Source: JAPORY01 sp965215385
GTDB lineage: Bacteria > Pseudomonadota > Alphaproteobacteria > Rhodobacterales > Rhodobacteraceae
Direction of reading: 5' to 3'
DNA: 64,000 nucleotides
NCBI GenBank assembly: GCA_965215385.1
Contig: OZ244059.1
Coordinates: 2,232,001 to 2,296,000, forward strand
How positions within the stretch are numbered: position 1 is the first letter of the stretch; each line of letters begins with the position of its first letter. Positions 17,068-26,880 of the stretch are shown here, piece by piece. Below the pieces are notes generated by a model that worked only from the letters and a program-made list of their open reading frames with translations, did no database searches and had not been told where the DNA came from. Both the position numbers and the translations under genes were made by a program.

Positions 17068-18620
17068 CCCGAATCGCCCTCAATTTCGGCAATAATTTCA
17101 TCAATGTCAGTGCGCAATTTATCAATTTTAGCTACAGTAGTCCGTAATTCAAGATTCACGGCAACAATATCAATAACTTCACGGGTATCTTTGGGTTCGA
17201 CGTAAGAACCAACCGATAAATTATATTCGTTCTCTGCAATCCTCTCGTAAGTTGCCATCTCCGCTATATGCTCAACCCGATCTTTACCGTCAAAAATTTT
17301 CAAGATCTTGGTAATATGATCATCTTGCATGATATTGTTATTGGTTTCCTTGCTAAAGAATTCCTCGCCACTCGCATCAATGAATTGAACATCTGTGCTC
17401 AATTTGTTCTTCGCAAGTACCAAAATATTCACCGCAATGCTGGTTCCAAAAAAGAGGTTGGGAGCCAGCGAAATCACCGTTTCTACATAGTTGTTATCAA
17501 CGAGATATTTACGGATTTTTTGCTCTGCTCCGCCGCGGTAAAATATACCCGGAAAACATACGATAGCGGCACGACCTTTGCTTGATAAATAACTCAGGGA
17601 ATGCAGCACAAAGGCAAAATCGGCCTTCGATTTAGGCGCAAGAACCCCCGCTGGCGCAAAGCGCTCGTCATTGATTAACGTTGGATCATCAGAACCAATC
17701 CACTTGACGGAATACGGCGGATTCGACACAATAGCGTCAAAGGGCTTTTCATCATCAAAGCAAGGGTCCGTAAGAGTATTTCCCAACTGAATGCTGAACT
17801 TGTCGTAATTGATTCTGTGCAAAAACATGTTCATGCGGGCGAGGTTGTAGGTCGTGTGATTGATCTCTTGCCCGTAGAAACCCTCCTCAACGTCCCTATC
17901 GCTCAATTGTTTCTTGGCCTGCAGTAGCAACGAACCTGATCCACAAGCAGGGTCATATATTTTGTTCACGCTCTCTTGGCAACGTATGGCAATCTGCGCA
18001 ATGAGTTTGGATACATGTTGCGGGGTAAAGAATTCGCCACCCGACTTGCCGGCATTGGCAGCATAATTGGAGATCAGAAACTCATAAGCATCACCAAACA
18101 AGTCAATCTCACTGCCTTCGAAACCGCCGAAATCTAATTCTGCTACTCCCTTGAGAACTGCTGTGAGACGAGCATTTCTGTCCTTGACTGTGTTGCCAAG
18201 GCGGTTGCTAGTTACATCGAAATCGCCAAATAACCCCTTAAAATCATCTTCGGAAGGGGTGCCGGTCGCCGACGCTTCAATCGCGCCAAAAATCTTCTGT
18301 AAATCGGTGTTTAAGTTATGATTGTTGGTCGCCTCGCCAACAACATTCGAAAACAGCTGGCTTGGACAGATAAAATAACCTTTGATCTTAACAATATCAT
18401 CTTTGAGCACCAAGGAGATATCATCGTCAGACATTTTGGCGTAAGAAATGTTATCACCGTCAGCTTCCATAAACTTACAAAAATCCTCGCTGATAAAGCG
18501 ATAAAAGAGTGCACCAAGTAAATACTGCTTAAAATCCCAACCATCGACCGTCCCACGGACGTCGTTGGCAATTTGCCAAATTCGGCGTTGGAGTTCAGAC
18601 CGTTGTTGGCTTCCCGTCAT
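17064..18620 (-). CDS. hsdM: Type I modification methyltransferase M subunit
   Basis: 518 residues. N6-adenine methyltransferase that with HsdS forms the M2S1 enzyme. The N-terminal helical domain (RRIWQIANDVRGTVDGWDF) is followed by the SAM motif DPACGSGSLLL (near residue 223) and the catalytic NPPYSVKW (near 298). AAG-GAG lies a few bases before the ATG. It is the first gene of the operon. All motifs are intact, so self-protection is expected. Confidence 0.95.
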   Translation of the reverse strand: MTGSQQRSELQRRIWQIANDVRGTVDGWDFKQYLLGALFYRFISEDFCKFMEADGDNISYAKMSDDDISLVLKDDIVKIKGYFICPSQLFSNVVGEATNNHNLNTDLQKIFGAIEASATGTPSEDDFKGLFGDFDVTSNRLGNTVKDRNARLTAVLKGVAELDFGGFEGSEIDLFGDAYEFLISNYAANAGKSGGEFFTPQHVSKLIAQIAIRCQESVNKIYDPACGSGSLLLQAKKQLSDRDVEEGFYGQEINHTTYNLARMNMFLHRINYDKFSIQLGNTLTDPCFDDEKPFDAIVSNPPYSVKWIGSDDPTLINDERFAPAGVLAPKSKADFAFVLHSLSYLSSKGRAAIVCFPGIFYRGGAEQKIRKYLVDNNYVETVISLAPNLFFGTSIAVNILVLAKNKLSTDVQFIDASGEEFFSKETNNNIMQDDHITKILKIFDGKDRVEHIAEMATYERIAENEYNLSVGSYVEPKDTREVIDIVAVNLELRTTVAKIDKLRTDIDEIIAEIEGDSG

Positions 18621-18947
18621 CGTGCTCTCCTTACCCCAACTCTTGTCGGCGAATCTGTCGGTGCCTTTTTCTTAACGCCGAATACAATCAAATCAACGGT
18701 GCCGTGCCTCGCCTGCGTAACAATCCCCGGCAAATTAATTTCTTTCGATACACAACTCTCAGAAGCCATACGACTTAGTCAGTTGCGAATCGAGACTATC
18801 ACATCAGCCGCTGCGAAACGGGCACCGGCATACCACAAGTAAGAATATCTGATCAGTTCCTTACTCGCCTGCCTCAAGGCTCTTGTTGGGGCTTCTTTGA
18901 GGAATTGCCCTAGGACGCGACGTCAAGGCAAGACCGCTCTCGCCGTA
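18621..18947. other. Intergenic region upstream of the restriction operon
   Basis: 327 bp between the galU stop and hsdM. It should contain the hsdM promoter; no confident -35/-10 pair, attachment site or tRNA was recognised. It marks the left edge of the core block and thus the probable insertion boundary of the accessory region. Confidence 0.4.
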
Positions 18948-19844
18948 TCACACTTTGTGACCATCGGCGATGACGGCCTTCAAATATTCCAAAAATTCGG
19001 TGGCGAGGCGGGGGTGTGACAAACCAAATGCTACGGTCGCTTGCAGAAAACCAAGTTTTGAACCACAGTCAAAATGGTGGCCCTGAAACCGAAACGCATG
19101 CACGCCAGACTTGCACGGGCCGGTTTCTTCATTAATAGCATCGGTGAGCTGGATTTCGCTATTGGTTCCCGCCGTCGCATTATTGAGATTTTCAAGTACG
19201 GACGGCGTGAGAATATACCGTCCAATGACAGCCAAATTAGAGGTGGCCGCCGCTGGCAAAGGCTTCTCGACCATGGATCGGACGCGCAGCGTACGACCCG
19301 CTTCGTCCGCAACGTCCAAAATACCGTAAGAGGATATGCGCTCCGGCGGAACTCGCATTGCTGCAACTAAGTTTCCACCGATATTTGCGTGAAACTCCAT
19401 CATTTGTTGCAGACACGGGGTATCACTCGCAATGACGTCGTCCGGCAAAATAACCGCAAAGGGTTCATCCGAAATCAACCGTCTGGCGCACCAAATCGCG
19501 TGCCCCAATCCAAGCGCCCGATGCTGTCGAACATAAGCGATGGCCCCGCTGTCCATATTTGTTGATTGTAGCAGGGCAAGTAAATCAGTCTGTTTCCGTT
19601 CACGTAGCTGATTTTCGAGTTGGTGCGCGTGGTCGAAATAATCTTCTAGTGCCCCCTTACCTCGCGAGGTCACAAAGATAAACTCCTTAATCCCCGCCGC
19701 GCGAGCTTCATCAATCGCGTACTGCACTAACGGACGGTCGACGAGCGTCATGATTTCCTTCGGTATCGATTTAGTCGCTGGCAGGAAACGCGTCCCCATC
19801 CCGGCAACAGGAAAAATCGCCTTTGTGACCGCTTTCTGACTCAC
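18948..19844 (-). CDS. galU: UTP-glucose-1-phosphate uridylyltransferase
   Basis: About 298 residues from the GTG at 19844 (SQKAVTKAIFPVAG); an upstream GTG at 19877 would add 11 residues. GalU makes UDP-glucose for LPS, capsule and osmoprotectant synthesis. The nucleotide-binding motif AIFPVAGMGTRFLPATKS and the following IPKEIMTLVDRPLVQYAIDE are intact; ILPDDV and DCGSKLGFLQA are the expected metal- and product-binding segments. It lies downstream of cysQ-kdsB on the same strand, 141 bp after kdsB, consistent with an envelope precursor cluster. Confidence 0.93.
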   Translation of the reverse strand: MSQKAVTKAIFPVAGMGTRFLPATKSIPKEIMTLVDRPLVQYAIDEARAAGIKEFIFVTSRGKGALEDYFDHAHQLENQLRERKQTDLLALLQSTNMDSGAIAYVRQHRALGLGHAIWCARRLISDEPFAVILPDDVIASDTPCLQQMMEFHANIGGNLVAAMRVPPERISSYGILDVADEAGRTLRVRSMVEKPLPAAATSNLAVIGRYILTPSVLENLNNATAGTNSEIQLTDAINEETGPCKSGVHAFRFQGHHFDCGSKLGFLQATVAFGLSHPRLATEFLEYLKAVIADGHKV

Positions 19845-19985
19845 CACTGCCTCATCCTTTGCGAGTCGTCCTGTCACGCTCTTGCATGACGGTAACTCGT
19901 GTGCCGTGGCGCGAAACTTCTGGCACCGTTTGCTGGGCGGTCAAAACATCACGTTCTGCTGTCATCATGGTCGTTGCCGCCAGTC

Positions 19986-20786
19986 TTACTCCACACCCAT
20001 ATCGGCCATCATCGCCTCTATTTTGGGCACGTCCGCCGGGTTGTTCAATTCCCAGAACAATCTCCCTTGCGCGTCCACTGGAACGCAAAGGATTCGAGTT
20101 CCGTTTTCCAAAAATCGAAGTTGTTCAAGTCCTTCATGTGCCTCCAAAGTTCCGACTGACCATGATAGATATTGGGTCAAGGCTTCAGGGCGATATGCAT
20201 AGACGCCGACATGATGAAAGACCGGGCTCCGCGCGTGATCGGCAAATCTCTGACCGGTGAACGGGATAACTTCCTTTGAAAAATACAGGGCGAAGAATTG
20301 ATGATCAACGACGGCAGTTGTGCCGCCGACGCGTCCCGCCTTTCGGTCCATTATCAGACTATTCACTGCCGCTCCTTTACAGCGCAGTATTGGTGTTGCG
20401 ACCGCGGCCGTCGCAGTACTTCGCATTCCTTCTAAGAGTGATTCTATAAACCATGGCGGTGTTAGTGGCGCATCTCCCTGCAGGTTGACGATAAGTTCCG
20501 GAGTCTTGTCTAACTGAAGCATCGTCTCAGCACAGCGCTCGGTACCATTTCGACACTCTGACGATGTGATAATTACCTCAGCACCAAACCCCGTACTCGT
20601 TGTCGCGATCCGTTCGTCGTCGGTTGCGACAACCACACGATCCACTCCCTCTACCGCCTGCGCAGCGAGCCAAGTTCGTTCAATCAGTGGTTTTGCGGTT
20701 CCACCAGAACCCGTTAAATTTGCAAGCGGCTTGCCTGGATAGCGTGTAGACCCATAGCGGGCGGGAATAACGAGCAGAACAGACAT
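19986..20786 (-). CDS. kdsB: 3-deoxy-manno-octulosonate cytidylyltransferase
   Basis: 266 residues from ATG 20786 (MSVLLVIPARYGSTRYPGKP); the frame is open 15 codons further upstream but the ATG overlaps the cysQ stop (TAATG), indicating coupling. KdsB activates KDO with CTP for lipid A-core assembly. The nucleotide-binding RYGSTRYPGKPLA and the VVATDDERI, QGDAPL and ENGTRI segments are as expected. Its presence implies KDO-containing LPS. Confidence 0.94.
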   Translation of the reverse strand: MSVLLVIPARYGSTRYPGKPLANLTGSGGTAKPLIERTWLAAQAVEGVDRVVVATDDERIATTSTGFGAEVIITSSECRNGTERCAETMLQLDKTPELIVNLQGDAPLTPPWFIESLLEGMRSTATAAVATPILRCKGAAVNSLIMDRKAGRVGGTTAVVDHQFFALYFSKEVIPFTGQRFADHARSPVFHHVGVYAYRPEALTQYLSWSVGTLEAHEGLEQLRFLENGTRILCVPVDAQGRLFWELNNPADVPKIEAMMADMGVE

Positions 20787-21595
20787 TAATCTTCTGGCAC
20801 GGTCACATTGGCTCCATGAGCGACGAACCAAGGGTTCTGCAGTTGATTTGGATTATATTGTAGCGGCTGGCGATCATCGTAGCGTACAACTTGCCCACCT
20901 GCCGCCACCAAGATCGCGTGACCAGCGGCAGTGTCCCACTGCATTGTAGTTCCTAAGCGCGGGTATAGGTCAGCTTCACCAGCGGCAATCAAACAAAATT
21001 TTAGGGATGAACTTATAAACTTGCAGTCAGGGTTATTGAGTTTGCCCAACATCTGCTCGGTTAATTCTTTGTCTGAAGATCGGCTCGTTAGTACCGTCAA
21101 CGTCGATGCGACCTGCTTGCGTCCAACAAGCAAATGGGTCGGTCCGGGCTTGTCCGGCAAAAATTCCCCAACCTCCTCTACCCCTGTGCCACTCGTCGTG
21201 GTGTAGAATAGACGTCGATGAGCCGGGGCATAGATGACGCCGTGTGTTGGCCGTGCCGATTCGATCATCGCAATGTTAACGGTGAAGTCAATCTCTTTCT
21301 TAATGAACGAGCGAGTGCCGTCGATAGGATCAATTAAGATGAATCGATCCGCCTCCAAGCTAGAGAAGTTTGACTGTTCTTCACTGATGATCGGTAAGTC
21401 AGGGAACGTCTGACGCAGACCGCTTGAGATAATGTCGTTAGCGAGATGGTCAGCCCGAGTCACTGGACTCGCGTCTGACTTGCGAGAAATTGCTAAATCA
21501 TCGGTTGCGAAATACTTCATAATCTGTCGCCCAGCCAGCACGGCGAGACTCCGCATGCGGGTAATGAGATCTTGATTGGATATCACGTGGCCCAA
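20786..21595 (-). CDS. cysQ: 3'(2'),5'-bisphosphate nucleotidase
   Basis: 269 residues of the inositol-monophosphatase superfamily. CysQ hydrolyses PAP, a by-product of sulfate assimilation. Metal-binding motifs EEQSNF (first Glu), DPIDGTRSFIKK and the C-terminal WDTAAGHAILVAAGG are present. It is the first gene of a cysQ-kdsB pair (1-nt overlap). A generic inositol monophosphatase is the alternative, but the DPIDGT-RSF-xK signature favours CysQ. Confidence 0.9.
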   Translation of the reverse strand: MGHVISNQDLITRMRSLAVLAGRQIMKYFATDDLAISRKSDASPVTRADHLANDIISSGLRQTFPDLPIISEEQSNFSSLEADRFILIDPIDGTRSFIKKEIDFTVNIAMIESARPTHGVIYAPAHRRLFYTTTSGTGVEEVGEFLPDKPGPTHLLVGRKQVASTLTVLTSRSSDKELTEQMLGKLNNPDCKFISSSLKFCLIAAGEADLYPRLGTTMQWDTAAGHAILVAAGGQVVRYDDRQPLQYNPNQLQNPWFVAHGANVTVPED

Positions 21596-22118
21596 AAGTT
21601 CCTAAAAGTCGAGATTGAGAAAGTCAGTATCTTGTCCGATCGGTGGTCAGCGATTGGCGTGCGCTGGGAATCCTGCTATGCAAGTTTGGTGGGCAAAATG
21701 AATGCGTATCGGCGATCCCAAATGAAGGGAAGAGAATATTGAAGAGCCGCACGATAGCCAAGTCCTGCGTCTAACTGCCACTCACCATTCTCTTGCCCAC
21801 GCAAGACGCTTATAGACCTGAGATCCTTGGTTTGTCCAACGCGCATCCCCAACGCAATCTCCGAATGCAGCTTTGGCAATGACTGATCTCTCAAGCGGGA
21901 ATGTTGTTGCTCGCCACAGGCAAGTCGCTTTGATGAAATGCCGACCTCGAGTCCACAAATTACTCAATATGCGAAGTGTCGGATTGCGGATAGAGCAATC
22001 CCATTGGGAACGAATTTCAGCCGCTTCCAGCGACGATTAATCGATAACTGTTTTTGCAACACGGGCATTGCAAGTTTGAACTTCGTTTGCAAAAGCTTTG
22101 ATGCCGACGAACGGTACA
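21596..22118. other. No recognisable gene
   Basis: About 520 bp between cysQ and alkB, both transcribed leftward. No conserved frame, tRNA or clear terminator was found. Confidence 0.4.
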
Positions 22119-22718
22119 CTAATCCACGACGCGAAGCGTCAAGTTTATCCGCCCACCCTTGGTCAGCAAACCAGAAGACCCAGAACGAATTCGATCAATA
22201 CCGTGAAATTTGAGCCGAGCGGCGCCGGCCATAATCACGATATCACCGCTCTGTAGCCAAAGCGACTCTGTTGCCCCGCCGCGCTTATCGTTGCCCATCC
22301 GAAATAGTGCTTCATCACCGAGCGAGATCGACAAGACCGGCCAAGAGAAGTCGGCCTCATCTTTATCCTGATGCATGCCCATCCGGGAGTCTCGGTCATA
22401 AAAGTTTATCAGACAGCAGTCAGGTTGTCGGTGCTCACTGACAAGCTCGCGCCAAACCGCCAAAGCCGTATCGGGAACATTGGGCCAGGCACTGCCGTTT
22501 GGGTGACACTTAGCATAGCGATAACCGCGGCGATCTGAGTACCAGCCATAGCGCCCCGCTGACGTCATCTGAACGCGCATCGGTTTACCGTACGGCGTCA
22601 TGGGTCGAAAAAGTGGTGCCGCACGCACAACGCTTCTGAGCTCGGCAACCAGATTCCGTTGCTGCGTAAGACCAAGGTAACCCTTGTGAACATTAAAGTT
22701 TCGGACCGAAAGTTGCAT
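22119..22718 (-). CDS. alkB: AlkB-like 2-oxoglutarate/Fe(II) DNA repair dioxygenase
   Basis: 199 residues. AlkB removes 1-methyladenine and 3-methylcytosine lesions by oxidative demethylation. The iron ligands are in MGMHQDKDEADFSWPVLSIS (H-x-D, near residues 116-118) and KFHGIDRI (distal His); the 2-oxoglutarate-binding Arg is in GGRINLTLRVV at the C-terminus. INFYDRDSRMG matches the usual NxY segment. It is divergent from dnaK, sharing about 220 bp of upstream sequence. Confidence 0.92.
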   Translation of the reverse strand: MQLSVRNFNVHKGYLGLTQQRNLVAELRSVVRAAPLFRPMTPYGKPMRVQMTSAGRYGWYSDRRGYRYAKCHPNGSAWPNVPDTALAVWRELVSEHRQPDCCLINFYDRDSRMGMHQDKDEADFSWPVLSISLGDEALFRMGNDKRGGATESLWLQSGDIVIMAGAARLKFHGIDRIRSGSSGLLTKGGRINLTLRVVD

Positions 22719-22794
22719 TGTTATGTGCGCACAATTCTATCTGCAGGCCCCCGATATTCAATCCTACCCGTGCCAAAAAGGTTGACGCGTTCAA

Positions 22795-22823
22795 CTTGCA
22801 GCAGGGAAATAGCGTTCCTATAT
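22795..22823 (+). promoter_or_regulatory. RpoH (sigma-32) type heat-shock promoter of dnaK
   Basis: CTTG at 22795-22798, an 18-base spacer, and CCTATAT at 22817-22823. This fits the alphaproteobacterial RpoH consensus CTTG-N17-18-CYTATNT exactly. It ends 116 bp before the dnaK ATG. No CIRCE inverted repeat was seen. Confidence 0.65.
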
Positions 22824-22939
22824 ATTCTCTGTTGCAACCGATACGAAGATCGTTTCGCGTTCGCAACCGAATCTCACGACTCAGCAGTGCACCGCTGCAA
22901 AATCGCTACTTTTTTGAACTAGAAATGAGGGGTCAAGAA

Positions 22940-24862
22940 ATGGGAAAAGTGATCGGAATCGATCTTGGGACAACTAATAGTTGCGTCGCGATCATGGATG
23001 GATCGCAACCCAAAGTCATTGAAAACTCCGAAGGCGGTCGAACGACGCCCTCAATCGTGGCATTCACCGACGACGAGCGTTTGGTGGGGCAACCGGCAAA
23101 ACGTCAAGCCGTCAGTAATCCCGATAATACGATTTTTGGGGTCAAGCGGCTGATCGGGCGACGCTACGACGATAGAGCCTTAGCTAAGGACAAGAAAAAT
23201 CTGTCCTATGCGGTTATCGATGGCGGCAATGGTGATGCTTGGGTCGAAGCTCGCAACGAAAAGTACTCACCTAGCCAAATCAGTGCGTCGATCCTCGGAA
23301 AAATGAAGGAAACGGCCGAAAGCTACCTCGGCGAAAGTGTCTCCGAGGCCGTGATTACCGTGCCGGCCTATTTCAATGATGCCCAGCGGCAAGCGACCAA
23401 GGATGCGGGTAAGATTGCTGGGCTTGACGTGCTTCGTATTATTAACGAGCCAACCGCCGCCGCTCTCGCCTACGGCCTCGACAAAAATCAATCGCAGACG
23501 ATAGCCGTTTACGACCTCGGTGGCGGCACCTTCGATGTGACAATTCTTGAAATTGATGACGGTCTCTTTGAAGTTAAGTCGACCAACGGTGACACGTACC
23601 TCGGCGGTGAAGATTTCGACATGCGAATCGTGAACTACCTTGCTGAGGAGTTCAAAAAAGAAAATGGGGTTGATCTCACCAAGGATAAAATGGCTTTGCA
23701 GCGGCTTAAAGACGCTGCTGAAAAAGCCAAGATCGAACTCTCAAGTTCGGCGCAAACCGAAGTAAATCAGCCCTTTATCTCCATGGATCCGAAAGGCGGA
23801 CAGCCACTTCACATGGTGATCAAACTGACCCGCGCCAAACTCGAAAGCTTAGTGAGCGATCTGATTAGTAAATCGTTCAAGCCATGCCGTTCGGCCCTTA
23901 AGGACGCCAAAATTACCGCCGCAGATATCGATGAGGTGGTACTGGTTGGCGGCATGACCCGCATGCCGAAAGTCGCCGACGAAGTAACCAAGTTCTTTGG
24001 CAAGGATCCCCACAAGGGGGTTAATCCCGATGAGGTGGTAGCGATGGGCGCCGCCATTCAGGCTGGCGTTCTACAAGGCGATGTCAAAGACGTTGTGCTT
24101 CTTGATGTCACGCCGCTTTCTCTTGGCATTGAGACTCTCGGCGGCGTCTTTACCCGCTTGATTGATCGAAACACCACCATACCGACCAAGAAGTCGCAGG
24201 TCTTCTCGACCGCCGAAGACAAGCAAAGTGCCGTCACGATTCGTGTGTTTCAGGGCGAACGGGAAATGGCGAATGACAATAAAATACTTGGTCAGTTTAA
24301 TCTCGAAGAAATTCCACCCGCACCACGCGGTATTCCGCAAATCGAAGTCACCTTCGATATTGATGCCAACGGCATAGTGTCCGTCTCAGCCAAAGATAAG
24401 GGCACCGGAAAAGAACAAAAAATCACTATCCAAGCATCGGGAGGACTCTCGGAAGAAGATATCGACAAAATGGTTCGCGATGCCGAGGAGAACGCGGAAG
24501 CGGACAAAGAGCGCCGTGAACTGGTAGAGGCTCGAAATCAAGGCGAGTCACTCCTGCACTCGACGGAGAAAACCCTCGAAGAGCACAAAGAGAGCATGGA
24601 TGAGTCCACAGTTGAAGAAATCGAAACCGCGATGAGCAAATTGAAGGAGACTCTCGAAGTAGAAGATGCAACCGCAGAGGCGATTCGAAGCGATGTCTCC
24701 GCCCTCACCGTTGCTTCAATGAAGCTTGGCGAGATGATCTACAAGGCAAGCCAAGAAGCTGACGAGGCAGAGGTTGACACCGCAGCAGACGGAGCGGAAG
24801 TCAAAGAGGAAGGAATCGTTGATGCAGAATTCGAGGACGTCGACGAGGACAAACGCTCGTAA
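22940..24862 (+). CDS. dnaK: Chaperone DnaK (Hsp70)
   Basis: 640 residues from ATG 22940 (MGKVIGIDLGTTNSC), preceded by GAGGGG 7-8 nt upstream; the frame extends 74 codons further upstream but that part has no chaperone similarity. The ATPase domain shows DLGTTNS, AVYDLGGGTFDVTILE and the VLVGGMTRMP adenosine motif. The substrate domain follows, with the linker VLLDVTPLSLGIET, and the lid ends in an acidic tail. It works with DnaJ and GrpE in folding. dnaJ follows after 76 bp. Confidence 0.98.
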   Translation: MGKVIGIDLGTTNSCVAIMDGSQPKVIENSEGGRTTPSIVAFTDDERLVGQPAKRQAVSNPDNTIFGVKRLIGRRYDDRALAKDKKNLSYAVIDGGNGDAWVEARNEKYSPSQISASILGKMKETAESYLGESVSEAVITVPAYFNDAQRQATKDAGKIAGLDVLRIINEPTAAALAYGLDKNQSQTIAVYDLGGGTFDVTILEIDDGLFEVKSTNGDTYLGGEDFDMRIVNYLAEEFKKENGVDLTKDKMALQRLKDAAEKAKIELSSSAQTEVNQPFISMDPKGGQPLHMVIKLTRAKLESLVSDLISKSFKPCRSALKDAKITAADIDEVVLVGGMTRMPKVADEVTKFFGKDPHKGVNPDEVVAMGAAIQAGVLQGDVKDVVLLDVTPLSLGIETLGGVFTRLIDRNTTIPTKKSQVFSTAEDKQSAVTIRVFQGEREMANDNKILGQFNLEEIPPAPRGIPQIEVTFDIDANGIVSVSAKDKGTGKEQKITIQASGGLSEEDIDKMVRDAEENAEADKERRELVEARNQGESLLHSTEKTLEEHKESMDESTVEEIETAMSKLKETLEVEDATAEAIRSDVSALTVASMKLGEMIYKASQEADEAEVDTAADGAEVKEEGIVDAEFEDVDEDKRS

Positions 24863-24938
24863 GGTTGAATTCGAAGCTTAGCACTCGGTTGCAACCGCTT
24901 TCTTGCGGCCCAACCGCTATTGGTTGAAGAGGTAGGGC

Positions 24939-26084
24939 ATGTCGAAACGTGACTATTATGATGTGCTCGGTGTGTCGAAACAAGCATCGGCTGACGACAT
25001 AAAGAGAGCGTTTCGAAAAAAAGCGAAAGAACTGCATCCCGACCGCAACAGCGACAAGTCGAACGCAGAAGCGCGTTTCAAAGAAGTCAACGAAGCCTAC
25101 GAAGTGCTTAAGGATGCCGAAAAAAAGGCGGCGTATGATCAATTTGGTCATGCAGCATTTGAAGGCGGTCGGGGCGGTGGGTCGTACTCGGGTGGCTTCA
25201 GCAGTACCGACGATTTCCCGTTCGGCGGTTTCGCCAATGCCTTTGGGGACATATTTGAGACCTTCAGCGGTAGACGTGCGACCACCCGCGATCGTGCGAC
25301 ACGTGGCTCTGACCTTCGTTATGATCTGAGCATTACGCTTGAGGAAGCCTTCTCGGGATTAAGTAAAAACCTCAATGTCAGAACCATGGTTCATTGCGAA
25401 GAATGCGATGGTTCTGGGTCAAAAGGGGCGCTGCCACCAACCGTATGCCCAACCTGTGGGGGTGCCGGGAAAGTGCGTACGCAATCCGGCCTCTTTACAG
25501 TCGAACGCACCTGCCCGACTTGTTCCGGAGCTGGTCAGACGATCAAAGATCCCTGCTCGTCATGCCACGGAGCAGGTCGGGTGGAGCGCCAAACGAAGCT
25601 CAATGTCAATATCCCAGCCGGGGTTGATTCCGGTACGCGGATAAGACTTGCTGGTAAAGGTGAGGCCGGGGTTCGCGGTGGGCCAGCCGGTGATTTATAT
25701 ATCTTCATTGATGTGAAGCCGCATGAACTCTTTCAGCGAGATGGCCCAAACTTATACTGCCGCGTGCCCGTTAGCATGACGTTGGCGGCATTGGGCGGTG
25801 ATACCGAGGTGCCGACGATTGATGGCGGCCGATCACGCGTCAGAATTCCGGAAGGCAGTCAGTCGGGGCGCCGAATGCGCTTGCGCGACAAAGGAATGCC
25901 AGTCATTCGCTCAGAGGAGATTGGCAACATGTTTATCGAACTAGCCGTTGAAACGCCGGTCAACCTGACGTCGGAACAAAAGCGGTTGCTTGAGGAATTT
26001 GACGGAATCAGTGCTGATAATAATCCCGAATCAAACAGCTTTTTCTCATCAGTAAAGTCATTTTGGGAAACCATGAAAGGGTGA
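24939..26084 (+). CDS. dnaJ: Chaperone DnaJ (Hsp40)
   Basis: 381 residues. Residues 1-70 form the J domain with the HPD tripeptide (ELHPDRNSDK) that stimulates DnaK. A Gly/Phe-rich linker follows (GGGSYSGGFSSTDDF). Four zinc-binding CxxCxGxG repeats run from about residue 155 (CEECDGSG, CPTCGGAG, CPTCSGAG, CSSCHGAG), then the two C-terminal substrate-binding domains. It is a normal type I DnaJ in the usual dnaK-dnaJ order. Confidence 0.98.
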   Translation: MSKRDYYDVLGVSKQASADDIKRAFRKKAKELHPDRNSDKSNAEARFKEVNEAYEVLKDAEKKAAYDQFGHAAFEGGRGGGSYSGGFSSTDDFPFGGFANAFGDIFETFSGRRATTRDRATRGSDLRYDLSITLEEAFSGLSKNLNVRTMVHCEECDGSGSKGALPPTVCPTCGGAGKVRTQSGLFTVERTCPTCSGAGQTIKDPCSSCHGAGRVERQTKLNVNIPAGVDSGTRIRLAGKGEAGVRGGPAGDLYIFIDVKPHELFQRDGPNLYCRVPVSMTLAALGGDTEVPTIDGGRSRVRIPEGSQSGRRMRLRDKGMPVIRSEEIGNMFIELAVETPVNLTSEQKRLLEEFDGISADNNPESNSFFSSVKSFWETMKG

Positions 26085-26112
26085 GGCAACGTTCGCGCCG
26101 TTTCAAACCTTG

Positions 26113-26690
26113 CTACCCGTCGGCGGTAGTGACATCGCAGCTGTGCAAAAAATCCATCATCTCGCCACCCTCACGGCTTCGATAAAAGCGCTCCATTTTT
26201 GTATGAAATTCCTCCGCCTGTGCGGCTGCTATCGAAATCGCGTCAAACCCATCCGAGAGGAAAAGGCCGTTCATCATGAAACGAGCGGTGCACTTGTTGC
26301 CGTCAAAGTAAAACTGCTGGAGTGCCATAAATAAAAATAGTGCGAAGCCACGCACATACAGATTTGCGACGCGGGTGTTGATGACCTCGATGCCATTTTC
26401 AAAAATGTCAACCAGTTCATTCCCACCCGACTTTGTGACTGGCGGCACGTAGGGCGGAAAGGCACCAAGGGCGACGCTCGGCGTATACGCAGTCTCGGTA
26501 CCCGCGCCGCGAAAGTGTCCCCATTCCAAGGCTTCTTCGCGTGCGACGAGCGCATGCAAACGATCTGATGTGGGCCGATCAAGAGCAAAGCGTTTTTCAG
26601 AAACGAGCGTGCCCAATTCCCGTGCCGCATCAATCAAATTTTGGACCTGTTGTGCGTCTGTGACTTTATGGCCGCCGACGGTAATTCCAT
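26113..26690 (-). pseudogene. Fic/DOC-family protein, 5' end lost at the island boundary
   Basis: The readable frame starts at the left end of the inverted-repeat island (about 26690), IGDGITVGGHKVTDAQQ, and continues to a normal C-terminus. EALEWGHFRGAGTETAYTP and the Fic loop FMALQQFYFDGNKCTARF are recognisable; in this subfamily the usual GNKRTSR reads GNKCTAR, changing a conserved Arg. A TGA closes the frame just upstream of GDGIT inside the repeat. The missing start may lie beyond the island at about 35580, where the minus strand has an open stretch ending DYFKGAIIV. It converges with dnaJ. Confidence 0.65.
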
Positions 26691-26880
26691 CACCGATTCA
26701 ACACTGAGGTGCAACAATAGGAATTTTTTCACCCGCTTTTAGTGTTCTTCTGAACTGGTGAGCAGCCGCCGGGGTTATCAAGAATGGTTCGCTGTGTTGT
26801 CAGTGGTCAACAGCGGGCGCACTCTCTAACTGGGACTTTAGATCAGTCTCCGGTCAAGCGCAAGTAAAGTGCAATCCGAT

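Noticed and set aside
22718..22939. N-terminal extension of dnaK by 74 residues
   Set aside because: The extra sequence has no chaperone similarity, covers the RpoH-type promoter and overlaps the start of alkB; the ATG at 22940 has a proper ribosome site.
26690..26710. Target-site duplication at the outer ends of the inverted-repeat island
   Set aside because: The bases outside the two ends (TAATTCCAT on the left, GCACGATTATTG on the right) do not match in direct orientation.
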